Source: Trichomonas vaginalis G3
Taxonomy: Eukaryota > Parabasalia > Trichomonadida > Trichomonadidae
Reading direction: 5' to 3'
Length of the DNA stretch: 64,000 nucleotides
Assembly (NCBI RefSeq): GCF_026262505.1
Contig: NC_067206.1
Span: forward strand, 16,512,641-16,576,640
Below the pieces are notes generated by a model that had not been told where the DNA came from, did no database searches, and saw nothing but the letters and a program-made list of their open reading frames with translations. Below are positions 17,157-25,401 of this stretch, piece after piece; position 1 is the first letter of the stretch, and each line of letters starts with the position of its first letter. The position numbers were made by a program, and so were the translations under genes.

Positions 17157-20099
17157 TCATTGAACGCGGTACCATGCAAATACAGTCACAAATGGTGGCA
17201 TATAATCTGCACCCGAGCCTGTTGGATTTGTTGTGAAAGTGTGTGAATGATTTCTTCCTGGTTCAGTTGGTCGAACAGTCTTTTTTGCTGAATTGTTATA
17301 AGATGGAGATAAAACGTCATGGCCAGCTTCATACTCTGAGTTGTATAATGGGTGGTCTCTTAATGAGTGGCTATGGTCGCCAGAAAAGTTTGTCGTTCCT
17401 GTATGAGTGTGCGGTGGAAGGTTTACTTCTTTAATTTTCTTCGAACCTCCTGTTTGCTTTGAATATCTAGCACAGTATAAGAATTTATCTACAATCTGCT
17501 TCCACGTACCAAAACCTAAAACTGTTTCTGGATTTGTTGAAGTCATTGACGTATAAATAGAACCAACAGGATATAATGTTTGAAGTATTTCAGTCTTTAA
17601 TGTTTGAAGCTCTGTTTTGTCTGCTTTCTTATCATATAAATCTTGAGCAGTGAATTTAACATTATTTTCATCATCCATGACATAAACATTTTTACAGCTA
17701 ATTTCTTTCTTCGTTGTTATGTTTTCATTCGATGTTAAACCTTGTGGAAAGTTAGGAGGTTTATAATATAATGCATCCCCACCAGTTCCGCCAACCGTTC
17801 CTTCAATACTTTCTATAGCAACAGTTGAGAAGGAGTTATGTGTATGTTCTTTATCTGCTTTTTTATCTAACATTGCTGGTAGTTCATGTGTTTCAAAGTT
17901 TCTGACATGACCTTCAATGTTCATACATTTACTATTTAAGGAGTTTAGTGTATCTTTTACGCTTGTACTTGGATTCTCTAAAGGTGCACTTGAACCAAGG
18001 GTATAGTTCAATATTATGTCGTCTGCTCTAACAGTAGTGAAGGATTCATGTGTATGGTTCTTGTCAGCTTTACTATTTAATGTAGCTTGAAGTTCATTTA
18101 TATCGGAGATATTGTGTTTATGAGATTTCAAAACTTTGTTCGTTGCGTCAAGTTCATCTTTGTCAGCTTTACTTTTAATAGCATCTTCAAAAGTTATTTT
18201 TGCCTTAACTCTCAATGTAAATCTTGGTTCAACTAATACACCGTTAACAAAGAAGTATGAAGCATAAATTTCATTGTTATAACCAAATGCTTCTGGTGCT
18301 TTACCTGTGTCATACTGTACAGTACAGTGTATGTCATAACCTTTAGCACGAATGAATTTATATCTTCTTTCATTAACATCTTCAGTGCTTATTTGTTCAT
18401 CCTGTGTTAAATATCCATGGTAGTCCGTTATAATCTGTTCGTCTGAACTTATATAATGAACATGGTTTTTATCTGCTTTTTCGGCTAATTTCTCATTAAC
18501 ATCATTCACTTCTAATTCAACTCTTCCGCCAGAACTCTTATTATCATTAATTTTTTTCATTAATTCGGTAATTACGTCATAAAGACTATATTCTGTTTTC
18601 GGTTTTGTAAATAATGAGTCAAAATTTCTTTTCATCATTACATCGCTGACATTAATGATATCACCAATTCCTTTTTCATTTATTCTCTTCATTAATTCTG
18701 CAATAATGACGAATATATAATCTGTTAATTTATTCTCTTCATCGAGGGTTATAGAATGTTTTGAAATTGAATCATTAACTCCTCTAAATAAATCAATAAC
18801 TTCAGGATACACGTTTTTAATGTCTCGAATAACCCGACCAGTATCCTGTTGTTCATGTTCTTCGTTCCCGTCGTTACGTGGTTTTATATCTCTAACCATC
18901 ATCAACGCAGCCATAACCGGAGGGTTTGTTGCTATCTGTTCGAAAATCCGTCCGTTATGTACGGTATATCTAAATAATTTCTTTGTGTTTGTTAAAACAT
19001 TTGAAACAAGTCTTTTAAAACCATCTACAAAATTTCCTGTTTCACCTAATGTTCTTGCAGCATTTACAAGCTCATCCATTCCCGCTTTTGACCCCAAAAA
19101 CGTCCATATTGCATTTATTTCACTTTGTATAGTTGTCCATTCAGCGAAACTAACACCCGAATTCGCTAAGCTGAAAATGAAATTCAGTGGATCGAACTTA
19201 ATTCCACCTTCTTTTTCAATTTCAACGAACTCACTAACATGAGATTTTAAGTATTCTTTCGTTAAAATTGTTTTCCCCGATGTTATGTCATTAACGAAAC
19301 TATCACCGTCAAAAGTTAACGAATTCAATTTCGTCGTTGATGCTTTTATTTCATACACCGCTTTATCTATAGTTTTTGGCTCACCTTCTTTAGAAGCATA
19401 TGAAACATTAATGAATGAATTATATGTATTCGTGAATGAGTTAAAATCAATGATTTTCATTAATGACGCCTTTAATGATTCATTTACTGTCGAATCCCTT
19501 AAAGTAATTAATGAACTGTCATTTATGAAAGGTACACTGCAAACCGTCGAGTTTGGGTCAAATGCTGTAGTTGGTGCAGGAATATTAATGATATAAGTCA
19601 TTAAATCATTAAGTGACGTAAATAATGTTGTCGTTTTTGATTTAATTTCTTTAGCATCTGTTATATATGGTAATTTCATTTCTGTAGTTTCTGAATTAAA
19701 GATATTCGCTAAAATGTTTTGTAAACTGTTTTGAACAGCTGTGTAAACCGTTGAATCCGGAACTCTTACGATTTCACCGTCCTTAATAAAAGGCATTGCA
19801 CATGGTGTAGTGCTTGGGTCAAATCTTTTTGGGTTATGATTCAACATATATTCTAATGCTTCATAAACAGACCTATATACGGTTGTATTATCTTTTTCAA
19901 TAATTTCACCGTCCTTTATAAACGGCATAGTACATGGAGTTAAAATAGGGTCAAACTTTTCATAGTCCTTCCATGTTATGTATTTCTCAGTATTTCCATC
20001 AGTGATAACAATATATTTGTCAGTAAGTGTGAGAGAGTATTGACCAAAATATAAACGTTTAGCTCTGTCAGCTTCATACGCATATGCAGCTATACTCAT
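17157..20099 (-). CDS. Phage-type fibre protein with tail-collar C-terminus (980 aa)
   Basis: This is the largest gene of the element. Residues 40-215 hold about four copies of a roughly 50-residue unit with FDPxxTPCxMPFIKDGEI. From about 540 to 850 come spaced KADK and HxH modules (KADKNHVH, KADKNHTH, KADKEHTH, KADKTELQ), which in phage fibres build trimeric stalks and bind metal. The last 130 residues are a phage tail-collar or short-fibre end: YPVGSIYTS, PPHTHTG, HSHSLRDH, ending PPFVTVFAWYRV. A surface-attachment role is inferred. A decayed relative with the same end lies at 49.1-50.6 kb. The start at 20099 shares a tiny palindromic promoter with the next gene. Confidence 0.8.
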   Translation of the reverse strand: MSIAAYAYEADRAKRLYFGQYSLTLTDKYIVITDGNTEKYITWKDYEKFDPILTPCTMPFIKDGEIIEKDNTTVYRSVYEALEYMLNHNPKRFDPSTTPCAMPFIKDGEIVRVPDSTVYTAVQNSLQNILANIFNSETTEMKLPYITDAKEIKSKTTTLFTSLNDLMTYIINIPAPTTAFDPNSTVCSVPFINDSSLITLRDSTVNESLKASLMKIIDFNSFTNTYNSFINVSYASKEGEPKTIDKAVYEIKASTTKLNSLTFDGDSFVNDITSGKTILTKEYLKSHVSEFVEIEKEGGIKFDPLNFIFSLANSGVSFAEWTTIQSEINAIWTFLGSKAGMDELVNAARTLGETGNFVDGFKRLVSNVLTNTKKLFRYTVHNGRIFEQIATNPPVMAALMMVRDIKPRNDGNEEHEQQDTGRVIRDIKNVYPEVIDLFRGVNDSISKHSITLDEENKLTDYIFVIIAELMKRINEKGIGDIINVSDVMMKRNFDSLFTKPKTEYSLYDVITELMKKINDNKSSGGRVELEVNDVNEKLAEKADKNHVHYISSDEQIITDYHGYLTQDEQISTEDVNERRYKFIRAKGYDIHCTVQYDTGKAPEAFGYNNEIYASYFFVNGVLVEPRFTLRVKAKITFEDAIKSKADKDELDATNKVLKSHKHNISDINELQATLNSKADKNHTHESFTTVRADDIILNYTLGSSAPLENPSTSVKDTLNSLNSKCMNIEGHVRNFETHELPAMLDKKADKEHTHNSFSTVAIESIEGTVGGTGGDALYYKPPNFPQGLTSNENITTKKEISCKNVYVMDDENNVKFTAQDLYDKKADKTELQTLKTEILQTLYPVGSIYTSMTSTNPETVLGFGTWKQIVDKFLYCARYSKQTGGSKKIKEVNLPPHTHTGTTNFSGDHSHSLRDHPLYNSEYEAGHDVLSPSYNNSAKKTVRPTEPGRNHSHTFTTNPTGSGADYMPPFVTVFAWYRVQ

Positions 20100-20119
20100 A
20101 TTTTAATGAGTATAAAATG
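20092..20119. promoter_or_regulatory. Divergent palindromic start region
   Basis: ATACTCAT-ATTTTA-ATGAGTAT is a perfect 8-bp inverted repeat. Its left arm contains the fibre gene's start codon on the minus strand; the plus-strand gene begins 18 bases away at 20117. The two genes are therefore likely to be co-regulated from this single palindrome. Confidence 0.55.
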
Positions 20120-20893
20120 TTGTTCTATTTGCAAAGTACAGACCCAAACGAATACGGGACAGTAAAGCTACAAACAAACTTAGGTCTACAGAATGAGGCG
20201 CTTGCATTCAGAATGGTTGACTTCAATACTATCGCTTCATTCGTTATAACAGATGAAACAGATTTCATGGAGATTGAAATAGATGGAAAGAAGCACGAAA
20301 TAAGATTTCACAATAATGTAGAATATAAGATGGAAACATTAGCTGGAGTGTTAAATGCTCTCATAAATACTACAATAAACAAGGATAACGAAGAAAACTT
20401 AATGAATGTTAAACTTATTGCAGGAGTTTTGAAGTTCAGTTATGCGAAGGAGTTTAAGATAACACGAATGAGTCATAGAGTTCAATTGCTTCTGGGAGCA
20501 TACCATATGACATTTCCTTTGAAAAGTGTTGACAAAACGATTGAGATGAAATCTGTTCCATACGTATGTTATGGTAATTGTTTATACATTGAGTCTAAAA
20601 TAGCTAATGTCACAGGTATTTCAGGAGTTAATAGTAAAGGTTCAGTAGAATATAAATCATTCTGTTATGAAGTAAATTCAATGTTCATTCCAAACGTTCC
20701 TGTCATAGCAACTCATTTAGGTAAATGGGTTCGCATTAGTCCTCATAATTTGAAAGACATGCAATTCAGACTTGTTGACTTTCAAGGAGGGCCTGTAGAA
20801 CTGAAGGCACCAGTGCGAATGACTGTTGAAGTAGACTTTTTAGATAATATTAAGTGCAACAGCTTACAAGAGAACTCAGAGCTAAAAATATAA
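20117..20893 (+). CDS. Beta-rich virion-protein candidate (258 aa)
   Basis: The start is placed at the ATG at 20117, since earlier codons overlap the fibre gene. The product is beta-rich with few helices. It has a segment with KHEIRFHNNVEYKMETLAGVLNAL and a C-terminal half containing CLYIESKIANVTG, echoing the end of the 285-residue protein at 7579. It is one of three look-alikes that may be penton or other minor capsid proteins. The adjacency to the fibre gene fits a vertex role, with the fibre docking on a penton. Confidence 0.6.
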   Translation: MLFYLQSTDPNEYGTVKLQTNLGLQNEALAFRMVDFNTIASFVITDETDFMEIEIDGKKHEIRFHNNVEYKMETLAGVLNALINTTINKDNEENLMNVKLIAGVLKFSYAKEFKITRMSHRVQLLLGAYHMTFPLKSVDKTIEMKSVPYVCYGNCLYIESKIANVTGISGVNSKGSVEYKSFCYEVNSMFIPNVPVIATHLGKWVRISPHNLKDMQFRLVDFQGGPVELKAPVRMTVEVDFLDNIKCNSLQENSELKI

Positions 20894-21141
20894 AGTATGA
20901 ATGTTATGTATTAGGTCATGAACTTTGGTTGTTGCTGTTTGATGAAACAAATGAGTTAGTTATGTCAGTCAAGAGAACAGAAAAATATTGTGTTAGTGAA
21001 AACTGCACCAAGTCAATAAGATTAGGTTTGCATTATGAAGATGAGTTCGATACTGTTGAAGAAGTTTTGGATAGATATTACAAATTGCTAACTGAAATTT
21101 TTTTGACTGACGGCGCAAAGCGCCAAGACCGAAGGTCCTGA
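20866..21141 (+). CDS. Small unknown frame overlapping the preceding gene
   Basis: An open frame of about 90 codons overlaps the end of the 258-residue gene. No ATG is visible near its beginning, so the start is uncertain. The product would be YECYVLGHELWLLLFDETNEL followed by an acidic helix. The last codons lie in a GC double hairpin (21112-21137), giving DGAKRQDRRS. Whether it is expressed is unclear. Confidence 0.4.
   Translation, partial: TRELRAKNIKYECYVLGHELWLLLFDETNELVMSVKRTEKYCVSENCTKSIRLGLHYEDEFDTVEEVLDRYYKLLTEIFLTDGAKRQDRRS
21112..21138. repeat. Double GC hairpin
   Basis: GGCGCAAAGCGCC then AA then GACCGAAGGTC: two hairpins with AAA and GAA loops. The same architecture with different stems occurs at 24076-24100. 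Confidence 0.65.
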
Positions 21142-21146
21142 CTGCT

Positions 21147-21735
21147 TTAATTTACTAAAACATATTTCAAACAAAGTTTATATTCTGTTGAAAGTTTTGT
21201 ATATTCATTCGAATATTTATACTTAAACTCAACTCCTGTAGTTCCTGGTGTTTCAATGATGCGGATGTTACCTATTTTCATGAATAGTGGAGTTTGACCA
21301 CAGCATTTCAGGGTCGAGATAGTCAATGACACATTGTTTCCCTGTTATTCGTGAGATAACATTTTCAAGGTCCTCCTTTGTGTTAGAATTATTTGGTTCT
21401 TGCTTATAAGATTTGTCAAAAGCTTCTTATCGTCTTTGAGTAAAATTGTTTGGTATAACTGAAGAAGGTAATGGTTTACGTTATCTGAGGATTTGTTTGA
21501 ACATTTGTGTAAGGATTGTCGTTGGCTTCTCTTGAAAGAATTTGGTCCAGTGGTGGATACTCTAACTTAACATCTGATGTAGCGTTAGCGTTTGAAGCTG
21601 TGTTTAAATTCACGGATTTCAGCTCTGGTTCTGGTTCTTTCAAACACTCTGAACTATAGTTCTTTATGACAATTGTTTGTCGTTCGTGAGTCAACATTTG
21701 ATGTTGGTTCAATTGGAACATTAACGGCACCAGCT
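21147..21735 (-). pseudogene. Decayed Polinton gene region
   Basis: Two short minus-strand open frames (21147-21332 and 21476-21730) with plausible codon usage lie in line, separated by sequence without a continuous frame. They look like parts of one broken gene. The residues visible (Pro/Glu-rich N-terminal part, CVIDYLDPEMLW) do not identify the family. As no maturation protease was found elsewhere in the element, this position is worth noting, but there is no positive evidence for it. Confidence 0.45.
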
Positions 21736-21738
21736 AAG

Positions 21739-22182
21739 ATGGATTTGCTTCTCATTTCATATAGAATAAAAACCTTTTATATGTATGAAATGAACAATAT
21801 ACTCGACAAGGGTTTGAATGTAAAGCTAACGAATGAAAATATTGTTGAATTCACTGAGACAGGTGCTGTGTATAAAGATGTAGAACTACTGAACAAAAGA
21901 GCTAAGGGAAGAAGCAGGAACATGAACAAAGGGTGGAAGCCTATAAAAATTTATGTCAATGATGGCTCAGGAGGTTCAAACATAAAGTATGCAGAAAGTT
22001 ATAGAGTTTATGCTCTCAAAGGTGAAAAGCCTTCATTTAAGAACAGCTATTCTAACGCATATCCTCAAAAGCTAACGGATGGGGAAGTGGATGATATGAA
22101 TGACAGCAAAAATATTAACAGAAATGGCGACAGAGATGCATGGAATTTGTTTACCATCAGTCAATTGAAGGTTAAACTTTAA
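21739..22182 (+). CDS. Unknown Polinton protein (147 aa)
   Basis: The start is put at 21739 (MDLLLISYR). The protein has an N-terminal hydrophobic/aromatic helix, a basic middle (NKRAKGRSRNMNKGWKP) and a Gly/Ser/Asn-rich second half. It is convergent with the packaging ATPase; the two stop regions overlap by 4 bases. No family recognised. Confidence 0.55.
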   Translation: MDLLLISYRIKTFYMYEMNNILDKGLNVKLTNENIVEFTETGAVYKDVELLNKRAKGRSRNMNKGWKPIKIYVNDGSGGSNIKYAESYRVYALKGEKPSFKNSYSNAYPQKLTDGEVDDMNDSKNINRNGDRDAWNLFTISQLKVKL

Positions 22183-23066
22183 AACAATGTTGGTCGTTCC
22201 CATGGAATATTTTTGACTTTAATGGTATTAGTCATGATATGAATCTCAAGGTATGAACGAGGAGAGATGAGAGACTTATATGCTTCCCAAATTTCTTCAA
22301 AAGGTAATGTTATACCTGACTGTTTCCAAATGAGTTCAATATCATAGCGTGAGAAACCTTGAAAGATAACGAAGTCAGTTATGAGACGTTTTATGTTTAA
22401 AGCTAAAAACCTCCATGTTTGCATAAGTATTGCTACAGTTAAGTGGTAATGTCTGACTTTAGTAATGATGTTAGCTAATGGTGAGTCTGGTTTTGACACT
22501 AAACCTTTTCCGGCGAAGTCGTCGCAAACTAACAAAGTATTTGAAGGATATTTTTTGAAGGGGTATTTTGAAAGTTTTGACAGAATGTAGTTTGTAAGTC
22601 GTTTCATATCGTAAACTCCTGAGTACTGACGTAAGTGGTGTTTGTCAATAATTCTTTCTATCTCCTCAGAAGTCTTTTGCATTCCTGACTGTATAAATTC
22701 AACGATGGCATAATATTTCCTCTTACGTCGAATGTAACGTTGAAGAAATTCAATGAGTTCACTGTCTGGAACTTTAACGACAGAGGCTTGAACTTTTGAC
22801 ATAAATGTTTTCGCTGTTGAGTCCATAGAGTCTGAAGTTGCTGATATAATGATTTGGTCATAGTAAGAGTCATTTCCTAAACGCTCTGTTATGAGTATAT
22901 GACGAATGAGGTTAAATGTCTTACCTGAACCCATCTTTCCACAATAGAAATAAACACCATTTGAACAGAACTCATAGTCCTTACTGAAAGGAAGAATAAG
23001 AGAAGAGTTAAGTTTGTCTGTAGTTTCATTCATGTCTTCATCTACGTCATGTATTAAATGCTTCAT
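22179..23066 (-). CDS. Genome-packaging ATPase (FtsK/HerA, A32-like)
   Basis: The 295-residue P-loop ATPase is expected to pump DNA into capsids. Walker A is GKMGSGKT (residues 43-50), Walker B is LLVCDDFAG (about 180-188), and a conserved downstream polar stretch (VAILMQTWRFL, about 215) fits the sensor region of the A32-like family. Length fits Polinton ATPases (220-300). Its start lies 16 bases from that of the divergent 293-residue gene. Confidence 0.9.
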   Translation of the reverse strand: MKHLIHDVDEDMNETTDKLNSSLILPFSKDYEFCSNGVYFYCGKMGSGKTFNLIRHILITERLGNDSYYDQIIISATSDSMDSTAKTFMSKVQASVVKVPDSELIEFLQRYIRRKRKYYAIVEFIQSGMQKTSEEIERIIDKHHLRQYSGVYDMKRLTNYILSKLSKYPFKKYPSNTLLVCDDFAGKGLVSKPDSPLANIITKVRHYHLTVAILMQTWRFLALNIKRLITDFVIFQGFSRYDIELIWKQSGITLPFEEIWEAYKSLISPRSYLEIHIMTNTIKVKNIPWERPTLF

Positions 23067-23082
23067 TTTATCTCCATTAAAA

Positions 23083-23964
23083 ATGCAAGTCAGAAATATT
23101 CAGAACATAGCACCGAGTCTAACTGACAAGAGTATAAAGATATACTATGAACATGTTATGATGAAACCTACCAAAATTCAAGAAAGTCAGTATACTTATG
23201 AATACCCAAGACACTGGGTAGAGTATGTAGGAGGTGAGAAAGCTATTGAAATCAGACAGGTTCGAAGTATTCCAGCAGGAAGAACAATATTATTGAAGAA
23301 CTTTAATGTTTTGAGGTATAATGATGAAACAAAGAAGCAAGATAGTTTTCCTGTTGCTGTGTATGTGAACTTAGATACAGGAGATGACATGAAAGTTTTT
23401 AATACAAAGCTTCAAACGGTAGTGAGAGAACAACTGACTGCGGAAGGGCATCCATTACCTTCAGAAGTTACCATAGCATATAATTTTGAAACAAACTCAA
23501 TAGATTTTAAAGTCATCTCTGCAAAGAAGTCAGGTTTTACATTTAATGAAGCAGATGTATATTCGAATGAAAACTTCAAAGCTATTGCATGGTTAGATAA
23601 TGACGATTGCTTTAAGAAAATATTTAAATACAGTGACTCAAAGATGTCAATAGATGATCTTCGTGGAATGTTACCATCGACGTTTACAGTAGAAGGTTCA
23701 GCAGGATTGCTTACAAGATTGTCAATTGGTGGTATTTGGTCTCGTGAGAACATTGTTATAAAATCCAGTATAAGTGAATTTGCTGAAGAATCTATATTAT
23801 GTCTTTCAAACTACATGTATTCGCCGCCGAAGCATTATAGTATAACAAACTTTGTCAGTAAGTTTAACATAAGACTTGTCGAACCTTCTTCAATGAAAGA
23901 TGTTGTGCTACCAAAAGACGGAAAGGATGGACTCATTATTGAGATGATTTTAATAGCATATTAA
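23083..23964 (+). CDS. Beta-rich virion-protein candidate (293 aa)
   Basis: The ATG at 23083 is chosen since codons before it overlap the ATPase start. The protein is beta-rich, with stretches such as YTYEYPRHWVEYVGGEKAIEIRQVRSIPAG in the N-terminal half and a C-terminal half ending KFNIRLVEPSSMKD...IIEMILIAY. It resembles in layout the products at 7579 and 20117. Minor capsid, penton or vertex proteins are likely roles. The next gene begins at the base after its stop codon. Confidence 0.55.
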   Translation: MQVRNIQNIAPSLTDKSIKIYYEHVMMKPTKIQESQYTYEYPRHWVEYVGGEKAIEIRQVRSIPAGRTILLKNFNVLRYNDETKKQDSFPVAVYVNLDTGDDMKVFNTKLQTVVREQLTAEGHPLPSEVTIAYNFETNSIDFKVISAKKSGFTFNEADVYSNENFKAIAWLDNDDCFKKIFKYSDSKMSIDDLRGMLPSTFTVEGSAGLLTRLSIGGIWSRENIVIKSSISEFAEESILCLSNYMYSPPKHYSITNFVSKFNIRLVEPSSMKDVVLPKDGKDGLIIEMILIAY

Positions 23965-24189
23965 ATGAGTTTGTTTTTGAAGGTCATTCATGATGAAATA
24001 ACTGTTGTAGAAGATGTTAGCAATTGTTCAGACATTTTGAAGCGTATAGATGATATAAGAAAGAAGTTAGATAGACCGCAAAGCGGTGAGGGCGAAGCCC
24101 GTGAGAAAGCTTATGTTTCATTGACTTTCTCCAGTAACGAGAACTTTTATGAGATAATATTGAAGAGAGATGATTTTAATATGGTGTAA
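23965..24189 (+). CDS. Small unknown protein carrying a hairpin insert (74 aa)
   Basis: The ATG follows the previous stop codon directly, and the next gene's ATG follows its own stop directly, so three genes are joined head to tail. Mid-gene codons (about 38-47, PQSGEGEARE) are encoded by a GC double hairpin (24076-24100), unlike the rest of the AT-rich gene. A related peptide (PQRGEDEVHAR) appears in the polymerase-region protein at 12094-12123. Function unknown. Confidence 0.6.
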   Translation: MSLFLKVIHDEITVVEDVSNCSDILKRIDDIRKKLDRPQSGEGEAREKAYVSLTFSSNENFYEIILKRDDFNMV

Positions 24190-24717
24190 ATGGTAGCTTG
24201 GGCAGCTTTAGGCGCAATGGGAACAAAAGCATTAGCATTTGGAGCAAAAGCACTTGGAGCTTATGACGCAGTAAATAAAATGAGTGGAGGAAGGGTTTCG
24301 AAGACATTAGATGCAAATAAAGGGAAGATTGGAGGCTGGGTTGCAAAGAAGTTAAGATTAAATAAAATAGGGCTCATAAATAAAGCATCCAATTTGGTTG
24401 CGACTGAGTCAGAAAATGCTTTAGGAAAGGACGATGAGTTTGCAAAACACGCAAAAGACTTTAATGACCAGATGAAAGGTGAAACAATGCATTTAAATAG
24501 AGTCGATGGAACTAAAGAAAATGTTTCTTCTCCACCAGTAGTTCTTCCGTATGGTCCCTATGGAATGTATGGAAATCCTTACGAAAGACCATTTGACCCA
24601 TTGACTGGTGGAAGTAACTGGTATCATTACGGACGAAGAAGAAAGACAGTCAAGTTGGAGACAGACGTGAAGAAAGCAACTAAAAAGAAACCAAGGAAGA
24701 GAGTTATAAAGCAATGA
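24190..24717 (+). CDS. Membrane-active/core protein candidate (175 aa)
   Basis: The N-terminal 30 residues form an Ala/Gly-rich amphipathic or hydrophobic helix (WAALGAMGTKALAFGAKALG). The middle is polar, followed by a Pro/Gly/Tyr-rich stretch (YGPYGMYGNPYERP) and a very basic tail (KKATKKKPRKRVIKQ). This layout recalls adenovirus-type minor capsid proteins, in which an amphipathic segment disrupts membranes and the tail binds DNA, but no homology is shown. Its 3' end extends into the right terminal repeat. Confidence 0.55.
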   Translation: MVAWAALGAMGTKALAFGAKALGAYDAVNKMSGGRVSKTLDANKGKIGGWVAKKLRLNKIGLINKASNLVATESENALGKDDEFAKHAKDFNDQMKGETMHLNRVDGTKENVSSPPVVLPYGPYGMYGNPYERPFDPLTGGSNWYHYGRRRKTVKLETDVKKATKKKPRKRVIKQ

Positions 24718-24722
24718 ATTCA

Positions 24723-24776
24723 ACAGGGTGAAAAAAGAGGTGAAAAAAGAGGTGAGATCTCACCACTTCACCTAAA
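24723..24776. promoter_or_regulatory. Iteron/palindrome block, copy D
   Basis: GGGTGAAAAAAGA and GGTGAAAAAAGA iterons lead into the palindrome GGTGAGATCTCACC (24751-24764) and ACTTCACCTAAA. This is the terminal-repeat counterpart of copy A. Confidence 0.7.
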
Positions 24777-24894
24777 TTTATTTTTGTGCTATGTTTTCAT
24801 ACGTGTGGGAGTGGTGATATCATTAATTTTTAAGTTTATTTTTTATTTTATTTTTATTTTATTTTTATTTTATTTTTATTTTATTTTTATATAT

Positions 24895-25215
24895 ATGACG
24901 AAAACTATTGAGATAACAAACTACAACGGTCATGAGTTCAAGAATTTGTTCTTCGTTCCTCGTGAAAATACATTCTATCAGATACGAGGGAGAAAAGGTA
25001 AAGTTAGTTTGAGCGTTTATGAAGGAATGAAGAATGGAAAGTTTATACAAGCATACGATACAAACGGTAAACGTGTTTCATTAGCTTTGTCAAAACTTAC
25101 TAACATTTATTTTGACAGTGATTTTGACCTATATGAAGAAGAAAGTGAGTCAGAAGATTATGAACTATTGTGTGAAGCACAGCAATGGGAAGAGTTGCAA
25201 TACTTTTGTAAGTGA
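24895..25215 (+). CDS. Small protein encoded within the right Polinton end
   Basis: Second copy of the 106-residue protein of the left end (3931-4251), identical in translation. Start at the ATG at 24895; the hydrophobic codons before it are a translation of the A/T microsatellite. Transcribed outward toward the right tip. Function unknown; see the left copy for features. Confidence 0.7.
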   Translation: MTKTIEITNYNGHEFKNLFFVPRENTFYQIRGRKGKVSLSVYEGMKNGKFIQAYDTNGKRVSLALSKLTNIYFDSDFDLYEEESESEDYELLCEAQQWEELQYFCK

Positions 25216-25396
25216 GAACGTTTATTTTTACAGTAGTGAGGTGAGGTGGTTGGCGGCTTTGTAAATATTTAAGGTTAAGTTAGTGTTGTCGTTTGTGTTG
25301 TAAAATATACGTTAACGGTTTTGTAAAGTGTCAAATTCACAAGTATTGGGTAAGGTGGAACGCAGTGCCACCGTACACTTGATATGTTTACTAACT

Positions 25397-25401
25397 GAAG
25401 C
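25397..25401. repeat. Polinton target-site duplication, right copy
   Basis: GAAGC, matching 3745-3749. Confidence 0.8.

Larger units (their letters stand above)
3750..25396. mobile_element. Polinton (Maverick), 21.6 kb, largely whole-looking
   Basis: The element is bounded by 704-bp terminal inverted repeats beginning AG and ending CT and by a 5-bp target duplication. It carries the family's core set: protein-primed DNA polymerase (8518-12290), integrase (16031-17116), packaging ATPase (22179-23066) and a double-jelly-roll capsid candidate (5212-6786), plus a dozen accessory genes. The two terminal repeats differ at only a handful of positions, so insertion is recent. Most frames are long and open. 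At least one small region (about 21.15-21.73 kb) looks decayed and no maturation protease was recognised, so it may not be fully functional. It lies inside a hAT transposase gene. Confidence 0.93.
24693..25396. repeat. Polinton right terminal inverted repeat (704 bp)
   Basis: Reverse complement of 3750-4453, equal in length and nearly identical. It ends ...TTACTAACT and is followed by the target duplication GAAGC. Confidence 0.9.

Noticed and set aside
18820-19596. Plus-strand frames inside the fibre gene region
   Set aside because: Shadows of the 980-residue minus-strand gene with no features of their own.
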